64,000 nt of DNA, from the NCBI GenBank assembly GCA_035711805.1, contig DASTBV010000100.1, positions 1 through 64,000 of the forward strand. Direction: 5' to 3'. The stretch comes from Gp6-AA40 sp035711805. Its GTDB lineage: Bacteria > Acidobacteriota > Vicinamibacteria > Vicinamibacterales > UBA2999. Below, piece by piece: positions 22,628 through 31,219 of this stretch (positions are counted from its first letter, which is position 1; every line of letters starts with the position of its first letter). The notes beneath the pieces are model-generated. The model was given only the letters and a program-made list of their open reading frames with translations. It searched no databases and was not told the origin of the DNA. Position numbers and translations under genes: made by a program.

Positions 22628-25441
22628 TTACCGCCCCTTCGCCTGCGCGTCGTCGAACCACGGCAGCTCGCTGCCGCGCTGCTCGTCCGCCTCGGAGACG
22701 CCAAGCTGCCGCAGGGCACTCGCCAGCGTCGTTCCCATCGCCGTGCGGTTGCGATAGACAACGGACACGAGCTTGATCTGCGGCAGCTCGTTCTGCAGCG
22801 ACGTGACCCACAGCGGCTCGATGTAGAGCACGTCGCCGCCGACCGGCAGCAGCAGCGTGTGCCCACGGACAACCTCGGACCCATGCCGAACCCAGAGCGT
22901 GATCTGCTGGTTCACCTGGGCGTCGTCATCGATCAGCGTGTCCGCCTGTTCCGGTCCGGTCAGGAAGACGCCCTGAGGGATGCGCAGATTCAACAGCCGT
23001 CCGTACTGACCGCGGTCCTGCAGCGCCACGACCAGCGAACGAAGATTGCGCGCACCTTCGGGAGTGAACGGCATCACCGTGGCGTACTGGAGCGCACCTG
23101 GCGGGCCGAGCCCGGCTGCCGCGGGCACGTCGGCCGGATCGAGCAGCATCTGATAACCCTCGTACGAAAAGGTCATCTGATCGCCCGTCCCGAACTCGAC
23201 GAGACCGCGTCCGATGGAGCCGATGACCTCGTCGGCGTCGTCCCACAGGTCCTCGGCGTTGTAGAACTCGATCGGGTGTGTCTGGTGATACCGCTTGTAG
23301 ATGTCGTCGAATTGGATGTGGAACCACTGCAACGGATACGTCAGCTGATCTTCGACCGCTGACGGCATCGCCGAGGCGGCTTCGAACAGTCCGGGATAGA
23401 CGCGCGCCCAGGCGGCGACAATGGGATCGTCGCGCAGCTGATAGAAATGAAGCGCCCCTGTATACGCGTCCATCGTGACCTTGACGGAATCTTCCGCGTA
23501 GTTGACCCGCCGTTCCGGGAACGTCTCGACCGCGCGCTCGTCCGCCTTGTCGCCCAGCTGTTCGTGGAACGAGTACGGGTAGGCATCGCTGGTCGTCAGC
23601 GCGTTCACCATCCACAGCACCTGGCGGTCCGCCGCAAACGCGAAGACGTTGCTGTCGAGAAAGAGGAAAGGCGCCACCGTCGAGACCCGCTGCATCGGCG
23701 TGCGGAAGACGTGCGCGTGGCTCGTTCGGTAGTCGATGAAGGTCGAGAAGAGGAACTCGTTCACGTCTCCCGTGTAGAGCGCAAGCACGATGCGCTTGAA
23801 CCACGAGTCGACGGCAATGCCGGTCTGCTGCGGCGGGTCGTACACGGACTCACTGCGGAACTGCGTGGTGGCGTAATCGAGCTCGCGCAGGTGGCGCACG
23901 CCGGTCAGAATGTAATCGTCTTTCGCACCCTCGCCGAAGTAGATCCGCGGCTCGACGTCGAAGGCCGAATGGGTCGACTGCGGCGGCACACTCGCCGACG
24001 CGTAGGCCGGCCCGCCTTCCGCACGCATCTCGTTGACCGGGCTCATCACCAGCCCCAGGCCATGCGTGAGCATCATCGCCGCGCTGCCCCAGTGTGAGAG
24101 CCACTGTTTGGGGCCGGCGAATCCGCGTGAGGGCAGCTCGCGCACCGCGCTGACGAACATCTGCTTCCTGCCGTCCAGCGCATAACGAACGTTGTCCACG
24201 GAAATGAACTTGTAGTAGGGGCGCAGTTGCTGCTCCTGCTCGAACACCTGCAGCATCGGCCCGTACACCATGGTCGATTCACTCGTGCGGATTCGCTCGA
24301 AGTGCTGGATGTCCGGAGGCTCCTCGAGCGAGCTGACCCAGCCGGGGAGCAGCGGCGCGTTGCGCACCGTCGCGCTGGCCATCAGCCGCTCGACACTCAG
24401 CGGCCTCTCCGGCGGCCGCCAGTCGACGGTCTCGATCCGATCGAGCCGATAGCCGCGAGTCGTCGCCGCAATGTGGCGCGCGATATAGGGCACCTGAATA
24501 GTCGGTTCGTTCGGGGCGACGAAGACGTGGGTTCGGACAGTGACCGCCAGAAAGAATGTGAGGTCGACGGCCAGCAGCGTGGCGATGGCGCCGGCGATCG
24601 GGCGAACATGAAGACGGCCGGACAGGTGGTAGCGGGCGATCTGCTGCAGGGCGTAGCCGCCGATGCCCATGATGGCCAGTTCAACGACCGTCGAGGTGTA
24701 GATGAAGTTCAACGTCGAAAACAACCCCTCGACGTCGACGTACGACGCACCGGTCCGAACGCCCGTCAGTCCGTTGTCCTTGACCAGCAGCGCGTAACGC
24801 GCAAGGAACGTCTGCGCCACCAGCGACAAGCCGACAACGGTCAGCGCACCGTTGACCCAGCCGGTGACGAGACGCGTCAGCCTCGACAGCGCGGGTGCTT
24901 CTCGATCGGCGAACACGCCGCGTGATTGCAGTTCGTCGAACCTGCCGATGAGGGCTCCAATACACGCCACGATCCCCCACCATAGAATCGCCAGCCGCGT
25001 CGTCTGCACGGCTGGCATGACGAAGACGTAGAAGCCCACGTCCTTGCCGAATACCGGATCGACCTCGCCGAACGATCCGCCGTGCCAGGCGAGCAGGTAG
25101 TCCTGATAGCGGTCGGCCCACAACCATCCGGCGAACAGGCCTATCCAGATTCCTGCGTGAAGCGCTCCGCGCCGAAGCGATGGAGATACGGCGTAGGTGC
25201 GGAGGGGCCAAACGAACCCCGTGGCGAAGACGATGACGCCGAGGGCGAACAAGGCCGCCTGGGCCGAAAAGTTCGTCCAGAAGACGGCAGCATGACCGAC
25301 GCCGTCCATGAACCAGTAGCGGACGATCAGCGGCGGCACAGCGGCAGCGAGCAGCCACAGGCCCGCGACGTTGATCCAGAAGCGGAGCGAGCGCCACACC
25401 CGGTGCGGCGCCGGCACGATCGGCATGTGCGAAGGGGTCAT
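22628..25441 (-). CDS. UPF0182 membrane protein B
   Basis: 937 residues with about seven N-terminal membrane segments (INVAGLWLLAAAVPPLIV, AALFALGVIVFATGF) and the long extracytoplasmic UPF0182 domain: GYRLDRIETVDWRPPERP, NAPLLPGWVSSLEEPPD, VNYAEDSVKVTMDAYTG, YPLQWFHIQFDDIYKRYH, GDQMTFSYEGYQMLLDP. It aligns with copy A along its whole length but is clearly divergent, so the duplication is not recent. The start is ATG at 25441, 8 nt after the RTX stop codon; MPIVPAPH at 25426 is an alternative. It ends at a normal place, soon after the LPQIKLVSVVYRNR block. Confidence 0.93.
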   Translation of the reverse strand: MTPSHMPIVPAPHRVWRSLRFWINVAGLWLLAAAVPPLIVRYWFMDGVGHAAVFWTNFSAQAALFALGVIVFATGFVWPLRTYAVSPSLRRGALHAGIWIGLFAGWLWADRYQDYLLAWHGGSFGEVDPVFGKDVGFYVFVMPAVQTTRLAILWWGIVACIGALIGRFDELQSRGVFADREAPALSRLTRLVTGWVNGALTVVGLSLVAQTFLARYALLVKDNGLTGVRTGASYVDVEGLFSTLNFIYTSTVVELAIMGIGGYALQQIARYHLSGRLHVRPIAGAIATLLAVDLTFFLAVTVRTHVFVAPNEPTIQVPYIARHIAATTRGYRLDRIETVDWRPPERPLSVERLMASATVRNAPLLPGWVSSLEEPPDIQHFERIRTSESTMVYGPMLQVFEQEQQLRPYYKFISVDNVRYALDGRKQMFVSAVRELPSRGFAGPKQWLSHWGSAAMMLTHGLGLVMSPVNEMRAEGGPAYASASVPPQSTHSAFDVEPRIYFGEGAKDDYILTGVRHLRELDYATTQFRSESVYDPPQQTGIAVDSWFKRIVLALYTGDVNEFLFSTFIDYRTSHAHVFRTPMQRVSTVAPFLFLDSNVFAFAADRQVLWMVNALTTSDAYPYSFHEQLGDKADERAVETFPERRVNYAEDSVKVTMDAYTGALHFYQLRDDPIVAAWARVYPGLFEAASAMPSAVEDQLTYPLQWFHIQFDDIYKRYHQTHPIEFYNAEDLWDDADEVIGSIGRGLVEFGTGDQMTFSYEGYQMLLDPADVPAAAGLGPPGALQYATVMPFTPEGARNLRSLVVALQDRGQYGRLLNLRIPQGVFLTGPEQADTLIDDDAQVNQQITLWVRHGSEVVRGHTLLLPVGGDVLYIEPLWVTSLQNELPQIKLVSVVYRNRTAMGTTLASALRQLGVSEADEQRGSELPWFDDAQAKGR

Positions 25442-25449
25442 TGGCTTTG

Positions 25450-27810
25450 TCAGCGCGTCGGCACCACGGGGAGCGCCGCTCGCGCACCAGGTGCTGTTCG
25501 AATGGCTGTGACGGCTACTTGCTGATCGCTCGTTGCCGCGATCGTCCCCTGCAGCGTCTGCACCTTGGCGTTCGGGAACAGGTCGTCGAACGTTCTCACC
25601 ACCTGGCCGTTCGCCGGCACGCGAATCTGCGCGGCCCCGCCCGGCACCGGCGCACCCGCCTGATCGTGCAGGGCGACCTGGACGCTCGCCGCCTGTCCAC
25701 TCGACGTCACGGCCAGTTCGGTGGCGATGCCAGCCGCACGGTCACGCACCACGGCGGCGACGAAGGCGGTCGCCGGCGTCGCCGCCGGGGTGTCCACAAC
25801 CGAGGCACCACTAACGACTCGCAGCACAGCGCCGACGTTCCCCTCGTTCGCTTCGACGTGCGCAAAACCGGTCTGAACCGGGCCTCCAGCCACTGTCGTG
25901 AGGACCAGGGTTGCTAACGGTGCAAGGTCGAATGGCGTCGTCGGCGCTGCCGGCTGCTTGTTGAGCGAGATCGGCCACGGGCGGCCCTGTTGATCCGCCA
26001 ATGCCACCGTGCCGCGCGCACGGGCCGTGAAGGATGGATTCATCAGGATCAGACTCGAGCCGGAATCCCCGCCAGCAGTCACCGAACTGAACACGATCGG
26101 ACCGCCCGCCACGCCGGGCGTGATACGCACCGCAGGTGTCGCTGTCACGACGGTCCCGCGGCGCTGCAACGCCACGATGGCAAGGGGACCGCCCTCCTGC
26201 GGCCGGTCGCTGCCGACTTCGACGGTGAGCGCCCCCTGGAAGTCACCGAGGCGCGGAAACAGCTCACGAACCCACACGGTTCGCTGGGCGTAGGGCGCCA
26301 GCTCCACGGTGGCGCTGCAACACTCCAATTCGGCGCCGACGGCACTCCGTACCGTCAGCTTGACGCGGCTGCGGAGAAGGCTGTTCGTGATGAGGACGCC
26401 GCTGCCGCCGGTCGCATCGTCGTTGACCGGCACGATTGCGCCATCCAGCAAGGCAGACTCAGAGGCGCCGAATGTGCCCAATGCCGCCGACGACGTCCGC
26501 GCGGTGAGGCCGAGCGGTACACTCGAAAACAGCTGCGCGGACGCGACGATCGCCGCTTCCGGCGCAAAGGTCTCGATGACCACTGCGCCCAGCGGCGGAA
26601 CGCTGAAGGCTCCGGCCTTGAGCGCCTCCGCCCGTGGCGTCACACGCGCACCATCCTCGCCGTAGAACACGAGCCGGCCGCTACTCGCTTCCGTTGCAGA
26701 CGGATTGACGAGCAGGAAGGATGTGGAGCGCGTGGGATCGAGGCCGACGTGCGGGACAACGTGCGTGTGCTGGACGCGCTCGACGTTGGCGGCGAGGTAT
26801 GTGCCGGATGTCAGCGGATCCATGAAACGTCCCGGCGCGAGGTCGCGCGGCGTGAAGCCGCTTAACGTGAGCAGATCCTCGCCCGGTCCGCCGTCCACGA
26901 TTTCCGTGCCATCGCGGACAACATCGCCGGTTCGAATCACGATGATGTCGTCGCCGTCGCCGCCGTTTACGACATCCGTGCCGGCGCCGCCGAGCAGCAG
27001 GTCGGCGCCGCTGCCGCCGTTGACGAAATCGCGGCCATCGCCGCCGAACAGCGTGTCCTGATCGTTTCCGCCATCGACGAAGTCGCCGCCGGCGCTGCCC
27101 GTCAGAGTGTCGTTGCCAGGCCCGCCTTTGAGCGTGTCGTCGCCCTGACCGCCATCGATGGTGTCGTCGCCGGCCTCACCGAGGGCCGTGTCATCGCCGT
27201 CCCCGCCGGCGATGATGTCGTTGCCGGCACCGCCGGCGATCGAATCGATCCCGTCGTTGCCGGACAGCCGGTCGTTGTCGGCGCCGCCGGACAGTGAATC
27301 GTCTCCGTCGCCGCCGGCGAGCACGTCGTTGCCGGCGGCGCCGCGGAGCACGTCAGTGCCGTCACCACCGTCGGCATCGTCAACACCGGGCCCGCCCTCG
27401 ATCACATCGTCGTCGTCGTTGCCTTCGATCGTGTCGTTGCCGTCGCCGCCGCGAAGCGTATCGTTCCCAGCGCCGCCATCGATAATGTCGTTTTCGGCGC
27501 CACCGTCGACGGTGTCCTCGCCCTCGCCGGCGTCGATTACGTCTCGACCTCTCCCCCCGGCGATGATGTCCTGCCCCTTCCGGCCGAAGATCCAATCCTC
27601 AGCGTCGGTACCGGTCAGGCGGTCGTCTTCGTCCTTGCCTTCAATGACGTTCTTGGGGCCGGATCCGCGACCCGCTTCGGCAACGGCGTCCGGACGTGGC
27701 TTCCCCTGGGCACCTTCCTGCGCCGTCGGCCACTCGGGAACGAACACGACGCCGAAGATCAGTGCGGCAGCGGCCACCGCATCGCGAGCCGTGAGGTGTA
27801 GTTGGATCAT
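25450..27810 (-). CDS. Secreted RTX-type calcium-binding repeat protein
   Basis: 786 residues from ATG at 27810 (MIQLHLTARD), with a signal peptide. Residues about 50-290 consist of glycine/aspartate nonapeptides (GGAGNDTLRGGDGNDTIEG and similar), the RTX beta-roll that binds calcium. The remainder is a beta-rich tail with repeated modules of the type LVNPSATEASSGRLVFYGEDG and LILMNPSFTARARGTVALADQQG, each followed by a VIETF or VRTFDDLF-like motif. No protease or lipase motif is seen and no type I secretion genes are nearby. The in-frame ATG at 27867 lies upstream of the proposed -10. Its promoter carries the shared TTGACA palindrome. UPF0182-B follows after 8 nt. Confidence 0.9.
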   Translation of the reverse strand: MIQLHLTARDAVAAAALIFGVVFVPEWPTAQEGAQGKPRPDAVAEAGRGSGPKNVIEGKDEDDRLTGTDAEDWIFGRKGQDIIAGGRGRDVIDAGEGEDTVDGGAENDIIDGGAGNDTLRGGDGNDTIEGNDDDDVIEGGPGVDDADGGDGTDVLRGAAGNDVLAGGDGDDSLSGGADNDRLSGNDGIDSIAGGAGNDIIAGGDGDDTALGEAGDDTIDGGQGDDTLKGGPGNDTLTGSAGGDFVDGGNDQDTLFGGDGRDFVNGGSGADLLLGGAGTDVVNGGDGDDIIVIRTGDVVRDGTEIVDGGPGEDLLTLSGFTPRDLAPGRFMDPLTSGTYLAANVERVQHTHVVPHVGLDPTRSTSFLLVNPSATEASSGRLVFYGEDGARVTPRAEALKAGAFSVPPLGAVVIETFAPEAAIVASAQLFSSVPLGLTARTSSAALGTFGASESALLDGAIVPVNDDATGGSGVLITNSLLRSRVKLTVRSAVGAELECCSATVELAPYAQRTVWVRELFPRLGDFQGALTVEVGSDRPQEGGPLAIVALQRRGTVVTATPAVRITPGVAGGPIVFSSVTAGGDSGSSLILMNPSFTARARGTVALADQQGRPWPISLNKQPAAPTTPFDLAPLATLVLTTVAGGPVQTGFAHVEANEGNVGAVLRVVSGASVVDTPAATPATAFVAAVVRDRAAGIATELAVTSSGQAASVQVALHDQAGAPVPGGAAQIRVPANGQVVRTFDDLFPNAKVQTLQGTIAATSDQQVAVTAIRTAPGARAALPVVPTR

Positions 27811-27829
27811 GACGCGTCTCTGACCGCGC

Positions 27830-27835
27830 ACATTA
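27830..27835 (-). promoter_or_regulatory. -10-like TAATGT before the RTX gene
   Basis: On the minus strand TAATGT begins exactly 52 nt after the TTGACA of the palindrome, the same spacing as in front of DUF1800. It lies 19 nt before the ATG at 27810. Confidence 0.35.
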
Positions 27836-27883
27836 GTGGTAGCGTGTCGGCCCGCCTTGCGAATCACGCGCGGATTGTATGTG

Positions 27884-27905
27884 GTTTTGTCAAGAAACCT
27901 TGACA
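27884..27905 (-). promoter_or_regulatory. TGTCAAG-N4-CTTGACA palindrome, RTX promoter copy
   Basis: The dyad is at 27888-27905 and the core element, read on the minus strand, at 27899-27884. It overlaps the last codons and the TGA stop of the upstream hydrolase gene, so it is constrained by coding as well. Confidence 0.6.
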
Positions 27906-28876
27906 GGCTCGGCGAGAAACATCTGCACCTCGTTGAACATCTGCGTTCGATTCCGTTCGAGCATCAGATGGTGCGTTCCCTCGCCCACGATCACCAGCCG
28001 CTTGCGCGGCGAGTTCGTCAGCCGCGCCAGGATCGCCTGCGCCATGTAGGCCGGCGTGTCCACGTCCCAGTCGCCCACCACCAGCAGCACCGGCGCTCGG
28101 ATCGCTGACGGATCGTAGTAGCGTGTGTCCGCTTCCCAGTACTTGAACGCGTCGACGAGCAGGCCGTTTGGCGCGCGCACGGCGGGCGGGTTCATCTTCG
28201 CGCCAACGGGGTCGGCTTCCATGTTGGCCGCCCACCACGATTCGATCACACCCGGTGGAATCAGGTCTTTCTGCCGGTCGTGAGCGACACCGGTCAGCCA
28301 CCGCTGCGTCGCCGCCTCCAGCGTGACGGTGCGATAGGCTCCCATCGGACCGCTCACGCGCAAGCCGCCCGGAATCCGCCTGACCCAGAGCGGCGCATAC
28401 ATCACGAGCCGCTCCACGTTGTCCGGGTTGTTCGCCGCGTACGCGCCGGCAATGACCGTTCCCCATGACCAGCCCATCACGTTCAGCCGCGGCACGCTCC
28501 GTCGCTGACGAATGTGATCGACCACGGCTCCGAAATCCGACACGGCATCGTCCGTCGTCACGACTGGCGCGTTCTCGGCGGCCGGACGATCCATCGCTGG
28601 TGGCCGCGTCGATCGGCCGAAGCCGCGGACGTCCATCGAGTACACGTCGTAGCCGCGGCCGGCGATTGAGTCCATCCACGATGCGCCGTCGATCTTCAGA
28701 TCGAACATCGTGTCCGACGGGTATGTGGCGCCGTGGACGAACAGGAGCGTGCGCTCGCCGCTGAACGCGTTCACGCCGTCGGGCCGCGTGTTGCGGACGT
28801 ACAGGCGAATGTCGGGGTCCGTCGATGGTACGTGATAGCTCTCCGAGATGAGCCGTTTGCATTTTGCATTTTGCAT
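27890..28876 (-). CDS. Alpha/beta hydrolase
   Basis: 328 residues. The fold is shown by LLFVHGATYPSDTM (oxyanion region), VYSMDVRGFGRST, the nucleophile elbow GWSWGT, the acid in VVGDWDVDTP, and the final His in VGEGTHHLMLE. No signal peptide is seen, so it should be cytoplasmic. The start codon and first six residues (MQNAKCK) are encoded by a TTTTGCA tandem repeat; homology appears to begin at about YHVPSTDPDIRLYV. No other usable start codon lies nearby, so the repeat supplies the start. The stop codon lies in the shared palindrome of the RTX promoter. Confidence 0.88.
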   Translation of the reverse strand: MQNAKCKRLISESYHVPSTDPDIRLYVRNTRPDGVNAFSGERTLLFVHGATYPSDTMFDLKIDGASWMDSIAGRGYDVYSMDVRGFGRSTRPPAMDRPAAENAPVVTTDDAVSDFGAVVDHIRQRRSVPRLNVMGWSWGTVIAGAYAANNPDNVERLVMYAPLWVRRIPGGLRVSGPMGAYRTVTLEAATQRWLTGVAHDRQKDLIPPGVIESWWAANMEADPVGAKMNPPAVRAPNGLLVDAFKYWEADTRYYDPSAIRAPVLLVVGDWDVDTPAYMAQAILARLTNSPRKRLVIVGEGTHHLMLERNRTQMFNEVQMFLAEPVKVS

Positions 28877-28885
28877 TTTGCATTG
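28856..28885. repeat. Tandem heptamer TTTTGCA
   Basis: Three full and one partial copies of TTTTGCA (28856-28882). Minus-strand reading gives ATGCAAAATGCAAAATGC, which contains the start codon of the hydrolase. Related sequence recurs at 31104-31185. Confidence 0.9.
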
Positions 28886-28887
28886 AC

Positions 28888-28916
28888 GTGGCTTCTGCCT
28901 TAAGGCGGAAGCTACG
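28888..28916. repeat. GCTTC-N-GCC palindromic repeat variant
   Basis: GCTTCTGCCTTAAGGCGGAAGC followed by TACG is a variant of the GTCCGCC family: same GCC-N4-GGC core and same CTACG flank, but GCTTC instead of GT at the stem base. It runs into the last bases of the cyclase gene and fills the gap between it and the heptamer repeat. Confidence 0.8.
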
Positions 28917-29724
28917 GAGAAGACGGCAGGATCGCCACAGCGCGAAGCGGAGCGCCCGTGCCGCCGGCGATCTTCATCGGCAGCGCGACGATGAAGGCGC
29001 CGCGGGACGGAAGGCGATCGAGCGCCGTCAGATTCTCGAAGGCGGGCAGGTTCGCCTCATAGAGGATCCGGTGCGACTCGAAGAGCGTCGACTGGCCGTA
29101 GTCGATGCTGGCCGTGTCGATCCCGACGGCGCGAACGTCTTTCGTGACGAGCCATTTCGCGGCATCGGGATGGAGACCCGGGAAGTGCAACTTCGGCACC
29201 GCCGCGGCTCCCCGTTCAGCAGTGCCAAGATAGCGTGCCGCATCGGGCCACCGGCTCGAGAATCCCGTTCGCAGCAGAACGATGGAGTCGGCCGTGATCG
29301 GACCGTGTTCGGTCTCGGCACGCGTCAGATCGTCAACGGTCACCTGATAGTCGGCGCTTCCCTCGCTCGCCTTCGACACGTCCACCACCACGGCGGGGCC
29401 GAAGAACCGCTGGAGCGGAATCTGGTCGACAGTCTGCCGGCCCTGAGCGAAATGCACTGGTGCATCCAGGTGCGTCCCACCGTGCTCGGAGGTGAAGAAA
29501 CTGTTCGAGGAGTAGTAGAAGCCTGCCGGCGTCACACCGTCCGCGTCCTTCCTCAGCCGGAACTGTTCGGCCGTTGGCCAGAAAATGCTCTGCGCGTCGT
29601 ATGCGTGCGACAGATCGACGAGCTGGCCGGCACGGAACGGCAGTGGTGATTGCGCGGGCGGTGCCTCGCGGGCGCAGCTGGCGAAGACTGTCACAAGCAG
29701 CAGGCAAACAGGTAGGCTTTTCAT
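28912..29724 (-). CDS. Cyclase family (kynurenine formamidase-like) lipoprotein
   Basis: 270 residues. VFASCA at residues 13-18 is a lipobox. The metal motif HGGTHLDAPVHF near residue 80, preceded by LVDLSHAYDAQSIFWP, places it in the cyclase/arylformamidase family (Mn or Zn amidohydrolases). GIDTASIDYG and the closing LPMKIAGGTGAPLRAVAI are also typical. Kynurenine formamidase activity is possible, but no tryptophan-catabolism genes are near, so only the family is assigned. On the minus strand TACGAT lies 7 nt upstream of the ATG and no Shine-Dalgarno is visible. It is divergent from the amidohydrolase gene. Confidence 0.92.
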   Translation of the reverse strand: MKSLPVCLLLVTVFASCAREAPPAQSPLPFRAGQLVDLSHAYDAQSIFWPTAEQFRLRKDADGVTPAGFYYSSNSFFTSEHGGTHLDAPVHFAQGRQTVDQIPLQRFFGPAVVVDVSKASEGSADYQVTVDDLTRAETEHGPITADSIVLLRTGFSSRWPDAARYLGTAERGAAAVPKLHFPGLHPDAAKWLVTKDVRAVGIDTASIDYGQSTLFESHRILYEANLPAFENLTALDRLPSRGAFIVALPMKIAGGTGAPLRAVAILPSSP

Positions 29725-29750
29725 CGGCCGAATCGTAACGGGAGGGCCCC

Positions 29751-31103
29751 ATGTCTCTCAACCGAATCGCGATCGTTGCGCTGGTGGTGGTGACCGCCGG
29801 GCAGCCTGCCGCTCAGCAGTCAACGACCCCGCAGCCGCCTGTTCTGTTCGACGGGGTGACGTATCTCCCGATGGACGGCGAGACCTCGACCACCGTGAAC
29901 CGTGACCGAAGCGTGCTCGTCTCGAACGGACTCATCACTCAGATCGGAGCAGCTGGAGCAAAGATCCCCGAAGGAGGAATTCGTGTCGATGGCCGCGGCA
30001 AGTTCCTCATGCCGGCGCTCGCTGAAATGCATGCGCACATTCCAAACGATCCGGCCGAGGCCGAGCGCGTGTTGTTCATGTACGTGGCAAACGGGATCGG
30101 CACGATCCGCAGCATGCTCGGTGATCCCTCGCACTTCCGGCTGCGCGAACGGGTCAGGCGTGGCGAGATAGCCGGACCCGCCATGATCCTGTCGGGACCG
30201 TCGTTCAATGCACAGACGGCTTCAACGCCACAGGCCGCGACGTCCAGAGTCGCGGATCAGGTGAAAGCCGGCTACGACTTTCTCAAGATTCATCCCGGCA
30301 TTCCGCTCACGGCCTTCAACGCGCTGGCCGCTGCGGCGGGCAAGGCGGCCATTCGATTTGCCGGACACGTGCCCGCCGACGTCGGCCTGCGACGGGCGCT
30401 GCAACTGAAGTTCTGGACCGTCGATCACCTCGACGGCTACGTGGAGGCGCTCGCCGGCTCAGGCGCGCCCGCGTCCCAGAACTTCGGCGTCAATCTGATG
30501 TCGCACGTCGATGAGTCACGCATCGCCGCGCTTGCCGCCGACACGAAAACAGCCGGCGTCTGGAACGTGCCGACGCAGATCCTCCTCGAAAACTGGTACG
30601 GCCCCGAGTCCGCGGAGACGATGCAGGCACGCCCGGAGATGCAGTACGTGCGGCCCGCGGAAGCTGCCCAATGGATGGCGACCAAGCGGGACAACGACCG
30701 CACCGTGTCGGCGAAGGAGCGGGCGCGGTTCATCGCGGTGCGTCGGCGAATGATCAAGGCCCTGCAGGACGCCGGCGCAGGGTTGCTTCTCGGATCGGAC
30801 GCGCCGCAGGTCTGGAACGTCCCCGGCTTCTCCATTCACCGGGAGCTTGCCTCGTATGTTGCCGCCGGACTGACGCCCTATCAGGCGCTCGCGACGGGAA
30901 CCCGCAACATCGCCGCCCATCTGGGCGGATCGGGTCCCCGCTTCGCCGTTCGGGATATCGACCGGGCGAACCTCGTGCTGCTGGACGCGAACCCGCTCGA
31001 GAACATCGCGAATAGTTCGCGAATCGCCGGTGTGATGATCGGCGGTCGCTGGATCCCCAAAGCGGAAATAGACCGGCGACTGTCAGAACTAAGACCGCGA
31101 TAA
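29751..31103 (+). CDS. Secreted metal-dependent amidohydrolase
   Basis: 450 residues with a signal peptide (MSLNRIAIVALVVV, cut near GQPAAQQ). Imidazolonepropionase-like amidohydrolase features: the HxH motif in ALAEMHAHIP, a metal-bridging Lys candidate in DFLKIHPG, GHVPAD, VDHLDG, and the last metal ligand in LLLGSDAPQ. Typical closing blocks ALATGTRNIAAHLG and ANLVLLDANPLENI are present. Such enzymes hydrolyse C-N bonds in cyclic or acyl-amino-acid substrates; this one would act outside the cytoplasm and its substrate is unknown. GGGAGGG lies just before the ATG. The stop codon is directly followed by a heptamer-type repeat. Confidence 0.93.
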   Translation: MSLNRIAIVALVVVTAGQPAAQQSTTPQPPVLFDGVTYLPMDGETSTTVNRDRSVLVSNGLITQIGAAGAKIPEGGIRVDGRGKFLMPALAEMHAHIPNDPAEAERVLFMYVANGIGTIRSMLGDPSHFRLRERVRRGEIAGPAMILSGPSFNAQTASTPQAATSRVADQVKAGYDFLKIHPGIPLTAFNALAAAAGKAAIRFAGHVPADVGLRRALQLKFWTVDHLDGYVEALAGSGAPASQNFGVNLMSHVDESRIAALAADTKTAGVWNVPTQILLENWYGPESAETMQARPEMQYVRPAEAAQWMATKRDNDRTVSAKERARFIAVRRRMIKALQDAGAGLLLGSDAPQVWNVPGFSIHRELASYVAAGLTPYQALATGTRNIAAHLGGSGPRFAVRDIDRANLVLLDANPLENIANSSRIAGVMIGGRWIPKAEIDRRLSELRPR

Positions 31104-31185
31104 TGCAGGATTCAAAATGCAGGATGCAAAACGGCCGCGGAGCCTGTGCTCTGGCTTGCATTTTGAATTTTGCATTTTGCACTGC
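31104..31185. repeat. Inverted TTTTGCA-type repeats
   Basis: AAAATGCAGGATGCAAAAC near 31113-31131 and TTGCATTTTGAATTTTGC near 31156-31180 form inverted arms separated by about 25 nt. They recall the TTTTGCA array at 28856 and fill the whole gap before the next promoter. Confidence 0.8.
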
Positions 31186-31194
31186 GCACTCTCG

Positions 31195-31200
31195 TATAAT
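31195..31200 (+). promoter_or_regulatory. -10 box TATAAT before the Abhydrolase_10 gene
   Basis: A perfect TATAAT lies 19 nt before the ATG at 31220, followed by GAGGAG as ribosome binding site. A possible -35, TTGCAT, is supplied by the repeat 19 nt upstream. Confidence 0.55.
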
Positions 31201-31219
31201 TCGCGCGCGAGGAGCATTC

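Noticed and set aside
27158..27823. Ser/Pro-rich plus-strand open frame in the RTX region
   Set aside because: It is the antisense of the Gly-Asp repeats; the SSPSPPA pattern follows directly from GGDGDD codons.
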